From: Setaria digitata
Taxonomy: Eukaryota > Nematoda > Chromadorea > Rhabditida > Setariidae
Direction of reading: 5' to 3'
Length of the DNA: 64,000 nucleotides
Assembly (NCBI GenBank): GCA_003640385.1
Contig: RCAB01000175.1
Span: forward strand, 53,558-117,557
The notes beneath the pieces are model-generated. The model made no database searches, was not told the origin of the DNA, and was given only the letters and a program-made list of their open reading frames with translations. Every line of letters starts with the position of its first letter. Position 1 is the stretch's first letter. Position numbers and translations under genes: made by a program. Positions 1 to 12,548 of the stretch are shown piece after piece.

Positions 1-272
1 AAAAGGAAAATTTCATGCATAAATCATTGCTACCTCAAAATTTATTTACGTCAAAAGAAATATTTGAACACTTGTGCGAAGTTGATAACTTAAATACTTA
101 AAACTGGTAAATTAAAATACTTATACAAAAATAGAAAAAATTGCCACTTTATGCAATAACTCTTTTGAGTTTATGCATTCAGTCGCATTCATTTTTCATC
201 TCCATTCATTAATTCTTTTCTTTCACTTTTTTTTAGCATAATTTATTCGTTCTCGAGAATTACTATGTCACA

Positions 273-320
273 ATGACAACAAGTGCTAATCCATTTGAAA
301 CTTGGAAAGGACATGGCGAG
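273..320 (+). CDS. candidate first exon of upstream (septin?) transcript
   Basis: A 16-codon open segment starts at ATG 273 (MTTSANPFETWKGHGE) and ends at a GAG|GTTTGT donor after 320, in phase 0. A strong acceptor (TTTTTTTTAG ending at 236) sits 36 bp before the ATG and could be a spliced-leader trans-splice site. The frame is also open back to that acceptor, so this could instead be an internal exon of a gene beginning outside the window. The next good plus-strand exon, 7238-7846, also begins in phase 0, so the two can be joined in frame. No family is recognised. Being the start of the septin transcript is an inference from phase and strand only. Confidence 0.35.
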
Positions 321-3300
321 GTTTGTCGTCTTATTCTTGTTATTATTATTGTTCATTCTTACTTCTCTTCCTCTTTCTTTCTTTCTTTCGGTAGTGAAAT
401 AAATTTGGAATAGTTTTTTTTTTTTTTTTTAATTAATGAAATTACGATTACGCCAATTAAAAATTTATGCACCATTTGGAACAATTCTCTTTCCTCTTAT
501 TCCTCATCAAATGTTTAATATGAATAGTGCTTCTTAGCTTTGCCAAGTTAATGACTTCGACCAATTTTAAACTTCAAAATGTATAGCAAATTAAAAGTTT
601 AAAGTTGAAAATTTTGAGAGATTCTAATGACTACAATAATATTATTGAGATATGCAGTAAATAATTCATTAATTTGCAATGAAAAAAACCTTTCTGTATT
701 TTTTCCAAATCTTTGTTTATTTATTTATTTATGATTTTCTTCTTTTTTTTTTTTTTTGAAGGTAGACTAATCTCGTTTTTAAGAAAAATTTACAGGAAAC
801 TCATTTATTACGATTATCAGATATTTTTCTTTCCCAAATATCATGAACTTTTTTTTTTTTTCAAATCATATTTAAACGATTACATTCATTAGATATTTCA
901 GTAAAATTTAATTTCGAAAGTATATAAACTCGAGAAAGAGAATATGAAATTGATTATTTACTGTATATATAACAGTTTTAAAATTGGATTTTTTTTTCAG
1001 TCTTATCAAATATATTTTTTATCAAACAAGGAGCAGCCGATAAACCAATGCTACGATTTTATTCCATTCATTAAAAATATAAGAAAATAAAAAAAAGTAG
1101 AAAAATAAGAAATTAAAAAAAATATAAAGATTGAACAAGTGAAAACTTACAAATTATAGAGGAAAAGCATTAGAATCAACTGATGCTATCTCAGATAAAA
1201 AGACTAAAGTCTTACTTAGTAATTTAAACCATTCTCTATCTCCATCTATTTATACATAAATATTTTACATACAAATTTAGACCTGATATGAAAATGAGTA
1301 ATAAATTTAATATGAACAAGAAGAAACAAGGAAATAACCTGAATTTTTTGAACAAAATTCAAAATTAGGTAATGGATCATTTGATTAGTTTAAATACTTT
1401 TCAAAAAATTTAACTCATATGAAAATTCTTTCTTCCAGTTTTTGCTACCAACAGTTTCAAACGATAAAAAGAAGAAAAAAAAAAACAATAAATTGAAAAG
1501 TCATTGTTAGGAATAGAAATTAAAAAAAAAAAAAATAACAAATACGTATAAATAAAAATATATAATTGAAATTAATTTCAAAGTTTCATTTTTTTTTCTT
1601 GTCCTTGAATAACTCTTCAATTTTTTGATTGTCAGCCTTTTCTTTTCATTCATCTAAAAGGAAAAAATATATATTTCCTAGACTATATAGTCTATTAGTT
1701 ATTTTCTCATGGATGATTGGTATTGAATTACACAAAAAAAAAAAAAAAATTATTTCATTTCTTTTTCTTTTTTTTTGTACCTGTCGAAGAGGCCAAATAT
1801 CTTATCATTCAATACCACAACTTGTTCGGGATTTTTATGGTGTGAAAATTCCAACACTTCTAATGCAAAACCAATGCGAATAATTTTTTTTTTTTTTCAT
1901 TTCAGACCGGAACAAAAATTAAATAAATAAAAATAGCAGTACAAATAATCAAAAGCAAATAATTATAATAATAATGATGGTGACAACATACGACAGTGAT
2001 GACAAGGAAAAATGTATTAGGGACGGCGAAGAAATTGGCAAATGAATAGGAAACCGAATAATGGAAATACAATAGTGATGGAAAAATTATCATAAAAATC
2101 TGTTTTTTTTTTTTTTTTTCAGGAAATCTCATTTCTATTTACGTACTTCTAACTTTTTTTTTTTTAAATATTTGATTTTTAAGTCTGTCTTTCTCTCTTC
2201 CAAAAAAAAAAAAACAACTGATATCATATGATATTAGTAAAGTGAAAGATGATAGGTAGTAGCAAACGTTCGTAAACGTGATAATAAAATGCTAAGTGTC
2301 ACGTACGTTATAGAACATCAGATAATAATGGGGTTCGATTACTCCTAATTAGATGATCTTGACATGTTGACACGCTCTCGGTTATGACACACTGATATAC
2401 AGCGTGTGGAAAATCTTCCTTTTAGTAAAAAACTGTGAACTAAGCATCTTTTCAAAAAACTTTTTTTTTTTTAAAAAAAGTAAATTCTAATTTAAATTTT
2501 AAATTAAATCTAATTTAAAATTTTTTATAACAAAAATTTTAAATTAGAAATAAGTTCTCTTTCTTTGGTTCATTTAATTAATAAAAGATTCACACTTATA
2601 TTGAATACCATTAATACAAATTTTCAAACAGCATATAACACTTCCCCTTCTCTCTCTCTCTCTCTCTCTCCATCCATTCAGAGGGATATATTTGTGATAA
2701 TCAATACAACTTGGCCTCATATATGCTATCAATCAATCCGGTCTTGTCTTGTCCAGGCCAGTCCAGTCCTCTGTTTAGTCTCAGCTTTGGTCAACTCTAT
2801 TCCAGTTCATTCCTCATTGCTGTCTATCTACTATCATCTACTATATCCAGTATCTTTCCAACTGTTAACATTAAAAGAATCAGAAATCCATTCTCTTTTT
2901 TTTTTTTTTTTTTCAAATTTCTTATTAGAATTAAATTGCTAATCAAAAGTTGTGCATTTTTTCTTCCTTTTCTTTTCGCATTTTTCATTATAAAAATTTT
3001 ACCAATTTGAAATATTTATTGTTGACAAAGTTTTCTTCCATTAGTGCTATGATTGGTTAGGATCATTTTAATGCACAATACCTTCAACTAATTCAGCAGA
3101 TTTGTTTGCTTAGAAATTAATTTTAATGAGCAATCATTTAATTACTCATTTCTTTTAATCCGTATATTTGATTGAAACTTGTTAGTTCAATCTTTAACAT
3201 TCTTAACGTCATATTATATACAGTGTTTTTAATGGATCTTTTTTTTTTTTTTTTTTTTTTTAGCAATTTCTCATAAATTTCATCAATTTTGCATTAAATA

Positions 3301-5184
3301 AAATCAATCATCGATAGATATTTTTATTGAATAGAAAAGCGAAAAAAAAAAAAAAAAAAGAGAAACAAAATTGAGGAAAATGAAAAAGAAAAATTTTGAA
3401 AGAATGTATTTTGTTTGTCCGTGTGTTGTTGATGTTTACTTGTTGATTGGATGACCTTCAGGAGAAAGTGAAGCAAAATGATAAAAACAAGAATTTTTGA
3501 TGAATTAAATTTATTTCCTTTCTTTTAACATGAAAAATTGACCCGCTTCATCGCATCTTTTTTTTTTTTTTTTCTTGCTTTTCGTAAAATTTAAATCAAT
3601 TTTACACCATTACCAAAATGAGTTGTTGTTTCAGTCATTTCAGGCAACTTTTTTTTCTTGTAAAAGTTTTCATCAAATGTAGATTTTTATTAAAATATAT
3701 ATTATCTCAGCATCTGTTTATCTTTATTTCTGCTGAATTCATACTATCGAAATAAATATTTTCATAAAATTTCATCAAATCGATCTGATCGTCAATTAAG
3801 GGCTAATATTTCGTGTTAAAATAATATTTTCGCCTTTTTTTTTTGTAACTCCTTATTTATAGCGCACATTTAGTGTCTTCATTATCGATTTTTCCTGAAA
3901 TTACTTTAAAATTGTATAAAGTTTTTGCAAACTTTTCTTGCCAAGAAAGAAGCTTACAGTGGAAGATGAATTTTGATCCATTTGCTAATTCATACCTTTA
4001 ATTACATAAATCATTGTTGTAGATATTTAAATACTACTACTACTATGACATGCATATGGTATGCATACGGTATCATGTTGTCTAGATGCAGTAACAGGTA
4101 AATACCGACCTTAGGTACGGTATTAAATGAATTTGACCCTTCTTCATTTTGGTAGCAAATAAATATAGCCCCCGTATATTTGAAGACGTGAGTTCCGGAT
4201 ATGGAAGAAAATAGTGAGATGAGGTAAAGTCACCGTAAATTTTATTTTTAACAAACTATTCAAGCTTTCTATTCAATTTCGATTTTAAAAAAAGTTTTTC
4301 AACGGTATTTAAACTGATTTAATCAAAAATTAAAAAGAATAATTGATAATCAAATCTTCTGCATGTCGAAAAAATCATTATTGCTCGATTTTTCAAACGT
4401 TTAAGTGAAATTATCACTATTAGAATTCCGATGATCAGAGTGATCTTTATAGAAATTTCAGTGCTAAACAAATGAAATAAAATATACGAATGAAATAGAA
4501 AAAAATAACTACAAAATTTTAATCATGTTAGCACAAAGCAATATTATTTAGCAATTAATTAATTAATTGATTAGTTAATTCATCAATAATGTATTACCAG
4601 GAAACTGAAGGAATTCACTGAATGAATTAAATTTTATTTCATTCTTACTATGTCAAATATTGCCAACTACAATAAGTGGTTGAGGGAATAATAGCTCCTA
4701 TTCTTCGTTATCATTAAAAAAAAAAATTTACATTTTCTAAAAATTTCCAAATTTTGAATAAATTTATGACACACAAAATACAAATATGCCTTTCCCATTA
4801 CTGGCTATAACGATGTATGTAATTGAAAATGATTGTTAAATTCGTATCCATTTTACATTCATAAAGATTTCCTGCCTTCTTTCGCTTTTTTTTTTTTTTT
4901 TCCTTTTTCTTCTCTTCTATTTCAAACAAAAGTAGGGAAAAAAAAAATTTCGATAAAATGAAATTTTTGTAAAATACTGCCCTTTTTACTTCTTCTCTCA
5001 CTTCTTTTTTTATCAAATTTCTTTTGAATTTTTGATAATTTTTCGTTTTTTTCTTTTTCTCCAAACTTCTCATTACATATTGAAACGACGAGGAATGAGC
5101 ATTAGATGATAAAGTGATCTTTTACAATTTACATTTATCAATCAATTCTTCAGCAATTACTTTATTGTTTTAGTACGAGCTGTA
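321..5184. other. AT-rich intron or intergenic stretch, no gene seen
   Basis: This stretch holds many poly(T)/poly(A) runs of 10-20 bases and a short (CT)n tract at about 2650-2670. The open frames it contains (for example 1629-1883 and 2565-2942) are Phe/Lys/Ser-rich homopolymer by-products without exon borders. I see no convincing coding exon or RNA gene. It is likely the first intron of the plus-strand transcription unit. Confidence 0.5.
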
Positions 5185-5205
5185 ATGGGACAAATTTGTT
5201 GCTTA
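5185..5205 (+). CDS. candidate alternative micro first exon (MGQICCL)
   Basis: Seven codons, MGQICCL, run from ATG 5185 to a perfect GTAAGT donor after 5205, in phase 0. A TTTTAG acceptor ends at 5173, 11 bp before the ATG, which would suit spliced-leader addition. The exon is phase-compatible with exon 7238-7846. Gly2 followed by Cys5-Cys6 resembles N-myristoylation plus palmitoylation signals, so this isoform could be membrane-anchored. The exon is so short that chance is a real alternative. Confidence 0.25.
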
Positions 5206-5448
5206 GTAAGTTTTTCGATTAGTTTCTCTCTTTTGCATCTCTCTTTGGTTTTATCAATTCATTTGGACAAAGGGAGGTAATTTATAAAGAGGACTTTTTT
5301 TTTTTTTTTTTGTCAAATTTGTTAAAACGAATGACATTGCTTTACGAAAGCTCGACTATTTCATTTGCACTTTCATTTTTTTTTTTTTTTGAATTTATTT
5401 CGAAATTGAATTATTAGCTTATCAATATTCATTATTTTATCAGTATGA

Positions 5449-5571
5449 ATGGAAAAATAAAAGTGATTTTAATCAATGTTTAATTACTACTATATTCAGT
5501 AGAAGCAAANATGGAACAATAAAAGTGATTTTAATCAATGTTTAATTACTACTATATTAAGTAGAAGCAAA
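5449..5571. repeat. direct duplication flanking a single N (assembly overlap)
   Basis: About 61 bp (5449-5509) is repeated with two mismatches at 5511-5571 on either side of the N at 5510. The same arrangement recurs around other Ns in the window. This points to two contig ends that overlap but were not merged, rather than a biological repeat. Confidence 0.75.
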
Positions 5572-7237
5572 AGTTGATTTTTAATACTATATCTTCTGAT
5601 GGATGATTCTAAATCCTAATGATTTTTGCTCAAATTATGAGAATGCATGGATTCTTCTTTTTTTTTTCTTTTAATTACTTGATATTTATTTTAAAGGATA
5701 TGCGGGATTTCAATTTTTTCCAAGATTGTAATAAATAATAAAATAATAAATAAAAAAATAATCAATAATAAAAAAAACACTAAATCGATCATTTATTTCT
5801 TCCTCATTCTTTGATCAAATTTAATCAGAATATTTTAATCATTTAGCAGCTTAACAGTGATAAAATACACCGAACGATTGCTGTACGATAATAATCAGCA
5901 CGTTAAAAATGACAGAACTAGTAAAGAGTTATAAATGATCAATAATTTAGGATGGTGGTCACGATTTTTTTTTTTCTCCCAGGTAAATTGGAGGTAAGCG
6001 CAGTAAAGCACTTAAAGAAAAAATGAAAAAAAAAACACTTATTTGCATTGGTGTTAAGGACATTTAAGTTAATTTTATCCAATATAATGATCGAATTTGC
6101 CACCACTCCTTTACTTTTTTTACTTCAAAATGTTCACTCTGGCAGGATTTTAAACATTATTTCAACTTTTCCTAATTTTTAACCGTAATTTTTTTTTTTT
6201 TTGCCTTGCACTTAATACTTTGTAAAATTTTTTGTTTTAAAAATTATTTCACTAAATTTTCTTTTTTTTTTTTCTATTTCATCTGGAATTATTAACTGCT
6301 ATATTAGCTAAATATGATGCTAGAGGGATCAAATAACTCGACATGAAATGTTCAGAAATTATTTATAAAGAAAGTTTTGAAGTTAATTTTAACTGAGGAT
6401 ATTTTGCTAGCTTTTAGTGCTTAAGAGTAATATATTCACTGATAATTTCCGATTTTGAATTGCATTTTTTTTTTTTTTGAGATTTTATCATTCCATACGT
6501 TTTATATTTAAAAGCTACGAATCATTTGCATTTGCAACTTTTTTTTTTTTTAAAAAAAATATTTCCATTTTATTTTTTTTTTAATTGCAAAAATCCATTA
6601 GTTGTAATATTGAAAGCAATGAATCATTTTTAAAAAATTTATTGAATCATTCTCAAAAGAAGTATTAGCCACAAATTTAAGAGCATTTTTTTTCTGTGCA
6701 ACTTTTATATTTATAATAAATTACGATGCATGTGAAAGTATTCTTTTCTGGTTTCCTTTCCAACCAATTTTTCATTTTCGTCAATTGCTGTTAATTTACC
6801 AAACTTTCAACTTCGGTATGCCAAATACCTGCTGGGACGGATTTTTATAATTAAATTTCATACCTTTTTCAATTTGGCACTTACTGAGGAGAGAAGAAAG
6901 GAGAAGGAATAGGAAACTCTGAGGAATTTAATCGTTTAAAATTTGGTAATTCGAAGCCGTTCATTTACCAGTACAACTGGATTATCATCAAGGATGATTA
7001 GATGTTTAAAACAAAAAAAAAAAAAACTGAGAAAATATCGAACTAAAACAATTAGTGACAGCATATGAGGGCTAAATTAGTTTCATCGAATCGTCTTGGA
7101 TTCAAAAGAAACAAAAAAAAAAAATTAGATAAAGGATTCTAGAAAGAAACGATAAGATATATCAAATCGTTATCAGGGGAGGGATTTGATGAATCCACTT
7201 TACAGGCAAAGGTAACAAATTGAGGAGGAATTTTTAG
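5572..7237. other. AT-rich intron, no gene seen
   Basis: Poly(T) tracts and AT-rich filler are present. No open frame with exon borders is visible before the acceptor TTTTTAG at 7237. Confidence 0.5.
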
Positions 7238-7846
7238 AATTCAAAGAAAGGAATCATTTGGATGAGGAGGATTCAGATAGATATGCGTCAAGAGCGTTCA
7301 AACTTTGAATCACGTAGGATCAGCTTTCCATCATCATCAACCGGAATGATTTTCAAACGAAACAGTATTCGCACACTGAAAGATGCTTATCAACGACCGG
7401 GTGGACTGGAAATGATTCTTGCATCCGTTGATCAATCATTTGTTCTTCTTTCCGATTTAATTGGTGCTAGCGAAAAAAATGTGAAAGTAAATTTGAAACA
7501 AAGTCGCGAATCTCATACCACCGATGGCAGTGATAACAGTTTTATGATATGCAAGGATGACGGTGATGAAAGCATTGATAATTATTCTCGAGAACATTCT
7601 TATTCTCGAGAGCATTCCTCAACTCAATCAAAAATAGCAGCCAAAATTGACTTAACTGGTGAGGAAATCATTCAATGGATGGGTGGCCTACCAATGATCA
7701 ATCCTAATAAAATGCTTGCATACTTCTGCAGTGGTACAAATGAAGTGAAAAAAATTTCACCAAATCGTGAGCCATACAAAATCTTCTCCCTAACTCGTAA
7801 ATCCCTGTTCAGTGATCAGTTAACTACCAGAAATTTAATTCATGAG
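7238..7846 (+). CDS. large exon, probable N-terminal region of the septin gene
   Basis: This open segment of 203 codons starts after a TTTTTAG acceptor and ends at a GAG|GTTTGT donor, in phase 0 at both ends; an in-frame ATG occurs at 7262. Codon composition is clearly richer and less repetitive than the flanks. The product is Ser/Arg/Asn-rich and hydrophilic, with a tandem SREHSYSREHSS stretch and a more structured part around LEMILASVDQSFVLLSDLIG. No domain is recognised. The next plus-strand exon (12549) also begins in phase 0, so this exon most simply belongs to the unc-61-like septin as a long N-terminal extension of one isoform. A separate unrecognised gene ending in the intron is the alternative. 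Confidence 0.55.
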
Positions 7847-10454
7847 GTTTGTTCGTCTTTCTTACTTCTGGCAGTAACAGATATGATAAGATATTTTGAC
7901 AAAAATTATCACAATTTTGCATTAGTTTGAAGGAAAGTTTGTCATTTTTTCTTCTTAATTTTAAAGAGTATTGGTTATCATTTTCAACTTATGATTAAAA
8001 AGAAAAAAAAAGGAAGATTAAAGTAGGAATTTGACTGCAATGAAGGAGATTTTATCATTTCTTATCACATGATAATCCATGTAAAGTGGATAGTAAAGCT
8101 GTCGTATTAAGTTTCCTTGTGAAGAATTTCTAGACCTCTGAAGGGAATCGAATAATACTCTGATATGAACTAGTTTTTATAGTACCAGTAGTTACATCAA
8201 GAATTTTCACCGAATGAATTCGATCTTTTTTTCTAACTATTGAATAAAAACTTACTTGCACGGATGGCAGACCTATTCTCTTGCCAACAATTTACATTCA
8301 GTCATATGGATAAAATAAATTATCATTTAAGAGATAAACAATCATTTATCTTTTTTTTTTTTTAGCAAATTAACTTCGTATCATGTAATTTCATCCAGAA
8401 CTTTGCAACTTTTAATCCGACTGAAAATGCAACCAGTTCAAGTTCAAGTTTCAAGTTCAATGTTTTAGTCGATTTAAATTCAGCTTAGCATAAGCATACA
8501 TTGTTTTTACAAAATTTGTTCGTTAAAAGAATGAAAAAAAATAATTAGTTAATAAATCATTAAATAATATTTTTTTTTTTGACGCATCACTCGAATGATA
8601 CTATTGATAACATTATCAGTGATATGAAAGAATTTGATTTTTGAATGAAACGTTTTCCTTCTACGTTTACATCTATGAAACGTATTTTCATTCTTTTTAT
8701 CATTGCTATTTTTTATAAAATGTAAAAAACTTTCTTTAAACAAGAATAGATCCATCCAAAAGTATCAATTACTGATGAAAATCTGTTTATAATCGATGGA
8801 GTGAGAATTTTACGATGATTGGGATATCATTTAATGATAACAATTTATTTTACAAATGCAAATCACCAACAGCAATATATTTGGACTTAAGATGCGAAAT
8901 TGAAATTACTAATTACTGAATAAATTAGTAATAAATTACTGTATTATGTCATTCAAACAATGGAATGTGTACGCTTCCTTCTCTTTCTCCTTTTTTTTTT
9001 TTTTCCATTTTTATTTTTCACTTCCTCTTTTTGTTTGTAAAATCTTTTATTTCAAATTTATGCACAAAATTGAAATATTTTTGCATAAATTTTATACCTG
9101 AAAAGATCGGCAAAAGTGATGTGTTGAAAATTTGTCGAAGTTGATATGAAATACCTTTCAAGATGAGCAAAAATTTTCTGAGTGAACCAAACTTGAAAAT
9201 TTTTCTGGTAATTAAAAACTTTGAAGCTACTTTCAAGAATTCGAACTTTCGAAGGAAGCACACATACTTCTCTGGAAATTCAAATGCCAAATGCTGTTAT
9301 TTCAGGAATTCAAACTTTCGACGAAGGTATTTAGAGTACTATGAAATTCGGAAGTTCGAGGAAGAAACTGAACCGGTAGCATAGAGAATGAATACTTTAA
9401 ATAAATGGGGTCATTTGATCCTTATTATTTGTGAATTCTTTCAGATTCTATCATGAACAAACGAGAGAATTCCAGTACGAGAGAATCAAAAGGCGAATGC
9501 AACTATAGTATAAACTTAATTAACAGAAAGTGCAACTGTTTCACAATTTGTGTAACTTGGTTTATGATTTAATTAGGATTGAGCTTCCTAAATTTATTCT
9601 TGGACTTTTTTAATAATTAAAATTCAAGCAAACTAATTATAGGAAAAAGAAAAAAAAAAAAGGAAACCAAAAATACTAAATACTCAGTGCTAATATTAAT
9701 TGTTCCTACAATATGATTTCGAATGACCAATAACAATGAAACATTTTCGTTTCTTAGCAGAATTGACTGAAACAGTTCAAAATCCACCAATTAATTGTTT
9801 CCTTTTCTTCTATTGTTTGGTTGAAAACTTTTCTTTATCCATTCCTAATTACCATTCTTAATTTTTGTTAATTAACACGAACCCATTTAATTCAACGATT
9901 AATCGTTTTAGCTTAATTTTGTTTAGTCAAATGGTATTCCTTTATAAAATAGCAAAAAAAAAAAAGAAAAAAGAATAAAATTGTCTTTTTATTTTTTAGA
10001 TCACTTTGATACATTGCAACCGTGCTAATTAAGTTTTTTATTAGAAATCGTAAAAATTATATCAGGTTTATACAAGAGATATGATTTCTGAATCTGTAAT
10101 ATCAGGTTATAAATTTTCTTTTTTTTTACTTAATTTGCATTTGGGACGATTGAAGAGGCAGTACATTTTGTTAATCAAGTTTGTATTTTGCTAGTTAAGT
10201 GCTGTTTCACTGATTATGAATAGAAATGAAAATGAACCGGGAAAATTTGCATAAAATATTTCCATAAATTATTGCGAATCTCCGTGCAAATCAAAATGCA
10301 AAAAATTTGACGTGAAAGATTGTGTCCTTACTAGGCCAGCTAGTCGTTTCTGTAAAATGTTTTCAAGGAAAGCTAAAGTGAGACATTCTCCTCCGTAAAA
10401 AACATTCACGTGACAAACACGCTTTTTTTTTTTATATAGCTGACGGAGTGACAA
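7847..10454. other. intron, with a degenerate GAATTC-TTCGA repeat patch
   Basis: This is AT-rich intronic sequence. Around 9235-9362 three related segments (GAATTCGAACTTTCGAAG and close variants at about 9237, 9305 and 9342) give a small degenerate repeat and produce overlapping open frames on both strands. No supported exon was found. Confidence 0.5.
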
Positions 10455-11110
10455 CCAGTTTATTCGGCACGTCTTCCAAATGTCTCACGTAAGCAGTTCA
10501 TTCGGCACGTCTTCAAAATGTCTCACGTAACAGTTCATTCGGCACGTATTCCAAATGTCTCACGTAAGCAGTTTATTCGGCACGTCTTCCAAATGTTTCA
10601 CGTAAGCAGTTCATTCGGCACGTATTCCAAATGTCTCACGTAACAGTTCATTCGGCACGTATTCCAAATGTCTCACGTAAGCAGTTCATTCGGCACGTAT
10701 TCCAAATGTCTCACGTAACAGTTCATTCGGCACGTATTCCAAATGTCTCACGTAAGCAGTTCATTCGGCACGTATTCCAAATGTCTCACGTAACAGTTCA
10801 TTCGGCACGTATTCCAAATGTCTCACGTAAGCAGTTCATTCGGCACGTATTCCAAATGTCTCACGTAACAGTTCATTCGGCACGTATTCCAAATGTCTCA
10901 CGTAAGCAGTTCATTCGGCACGTATTCCAAATGTCTCACGTAACAGTTCATTCGGCACGTATTCCAAATGTCTCACGTAAGCAGTTCATTCGGCACGTAT
11001 TCCAAATGTCTCACGTAACAGTTCATTCGGCACGTATTCCAAATGTCTCACGTAAGCAGTTCATTCGGCACGTATTCCAAATGTCTCACGTAACAGTTCA
11101 TTCGGCACGC
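10455..11110 (+). repeat. homogeneous minisatellite, alternating 37/38-bp units (75-bp dimer)
   Basis: About 17.5 units, each beginning CAGTTCATTCGGCACG and ending CTCACGTAA(G), fill this block. From about 10608 onward 37-bp and 38-bp monomers alternate strictly, giving a 75-bp dimer that appears nearly perfect; the first four units carry substitutions such as CACGTC for CACGTA. Because 75 is a multiple of three, one frame stays open and yields a 25-residue repeat beginning MSHVTVHSARIPNV, which is not taken as a gene. Each monomer carries two CACGT cores (ACGTG on the other strand). It lies in the intron between exons 7238-7846 and 12549-12650. Confidence 0.95.
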
Positions 11111-12548
11111 AGCTTACATAGCTCAGAAAATTTGCATTCCTGTGAAAGGAAGCACGGCTGGCTCCTCTTTTATCGTCTCTGCCTGTTATGGATTGTTACT
11201 GCGCGAATTTGCTCTGCCCGAAACTACCCAAGCATAAGGTTGGGTCTTTTCCATCTTTCAGCTAGCCTTCGGGTAACTTCTGGCAGTTTTTTTATTTTCT
11301 TCTCTAGCTGATAAGCCAGCTGTCTTAGCCTTTCGCATAAAGGTATGTTAGATTTTTGTGAACAGATTTTGGGTGATACACACTAGCTAGTTCATTGAAT
11401 TGTTAGATAGTTAAAATTAAAGGATGTTTGATAGTACCATTATCATTAAGATCTAGTTTAAACTAATTCAGATCAACAGGTTTGATTTTATTATAAATTA
11501 CAGTCTCAGCTACGATGCTTGTTGCTTCATCTGTCGAGAAAAAACTTAATTCCAACTCTAGACTTATAACTTAAAGAAGACGAACTAGCAAAAAGGGATT
11601 CTCACAGAGTGGGATTGATGAACTGTTCAGTAAATTCCCTTCTTTTACTGATTTTGAATTTCGTGTTGTAATTGTCGTAATAAAAACCACTGTGTCAAAT
11701 GTTGATTTTCCTCAAAGAGAAACATTGTGATGTAGAACATGAGAGAAAAGAAATTGAGAAGTTTTGTCTCTTTCTTCTACTGCCCTTCTAACGTAATTGT
11801 TTTTCTTCTTAAGCATCACATTTGAATCATAATATAATTAATTGCGCTATTATTATTATCATATTACCACATTACCATCATTATATATTGCTTCTATACC
11901 AAGCATATTAGACTATTACATTTTTTTCTCTGTTTCTTCTTCTCTTACAGTGAAACTTTTTGCTTGTTTTTTTTTTTTTTTTTTTTAATAGAAATTAAAG
12001 ATAATTGCAATGACACTTTTAGACAGGATTTTTGGATCATGCAATTTAGCCACTTCCAGCTTAGTTTTAGCTACAGTTGCTTCAATTTTATTTTAGATAT
12101 GACTTAAAATAGAAACTTTCAGCTTTGCTATTTTGTCGAATAGAAAAGTTAGAATAGAAAGATGAAATTGCATAAAAGGTCTTTGCTAAGAGAGTTATAA
12201 AATTATGTTCAGTAAAAGAACGACTGGAAGGCTCATAGAGAGGAGTATCTTGATTGATTTTTAAAAATGAAACTAAGAAAAGTATTCGCATTATCTTCTT
12301 TAAATTTCCGGAAATTTTCCATCACTTGAGCTCCAAATTTATTTTCTTCTAAAATGTTATCATTACCATTCCGCGGTTTTTAAGAGGAATAACTGGGACT
12401 CAGTCAGAAGCTGAACCTGAATTGATCTTCATCTATGGATTACCGATGTAACATCGATAACAGTGCAAAGTTTCAAAAGTTGAATTTTTTTTGTTCTAGC
12501 CATATTAAATTTTGAACTTGTCACAATGTTTCGCAGTTGTATTTTCAG
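11111..12548. other. intron; GC-richer flank of the minisatellite
   Basis: The first 230 bp after the array are less AT-rich than the surroundings and contain a short segment bounded by an acceptor (CTCTAG, 11308) and a donor (AAG|GTATGT, after 11341). Without a fitting upstream phase it is not called an exon. It could hold a downstream promoter or noncoding 5' exon. The remainder is ordinary AT-rich sequence. A second short open segment at about 12381-12446 is also left uncalled. Confidence 0.3.

Noticed and set aside
2320..2350. tRNA B-box-like GGTTCGATTAC
   Set aside because: No matching A box or cloverleaf arms in the flanking sequence.
4201..4223. Short start exon MEENSEMR with GTAAAG donor
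   Set aside because: It ends in phase 2, which does not fit the next exon at 7238 (phase 0), and nothing else supports it.
10631..11311. 226-codon ORF with 25-residue repeats (MSHVTVHSARIPNV...)
   Set aside because: It is the minisatellite read in the frame kept open because the 75-bp dimer is a multiple of three; no start context, splice sites or non-repeat coding body.
12381..12446. Possible exon GITGTQSEAEPELIFIYGLP before a GTAACA donor
   Set aside because: The acceptor (TTTTTAAG) is weak and its exit phase does not fit exon 12549.
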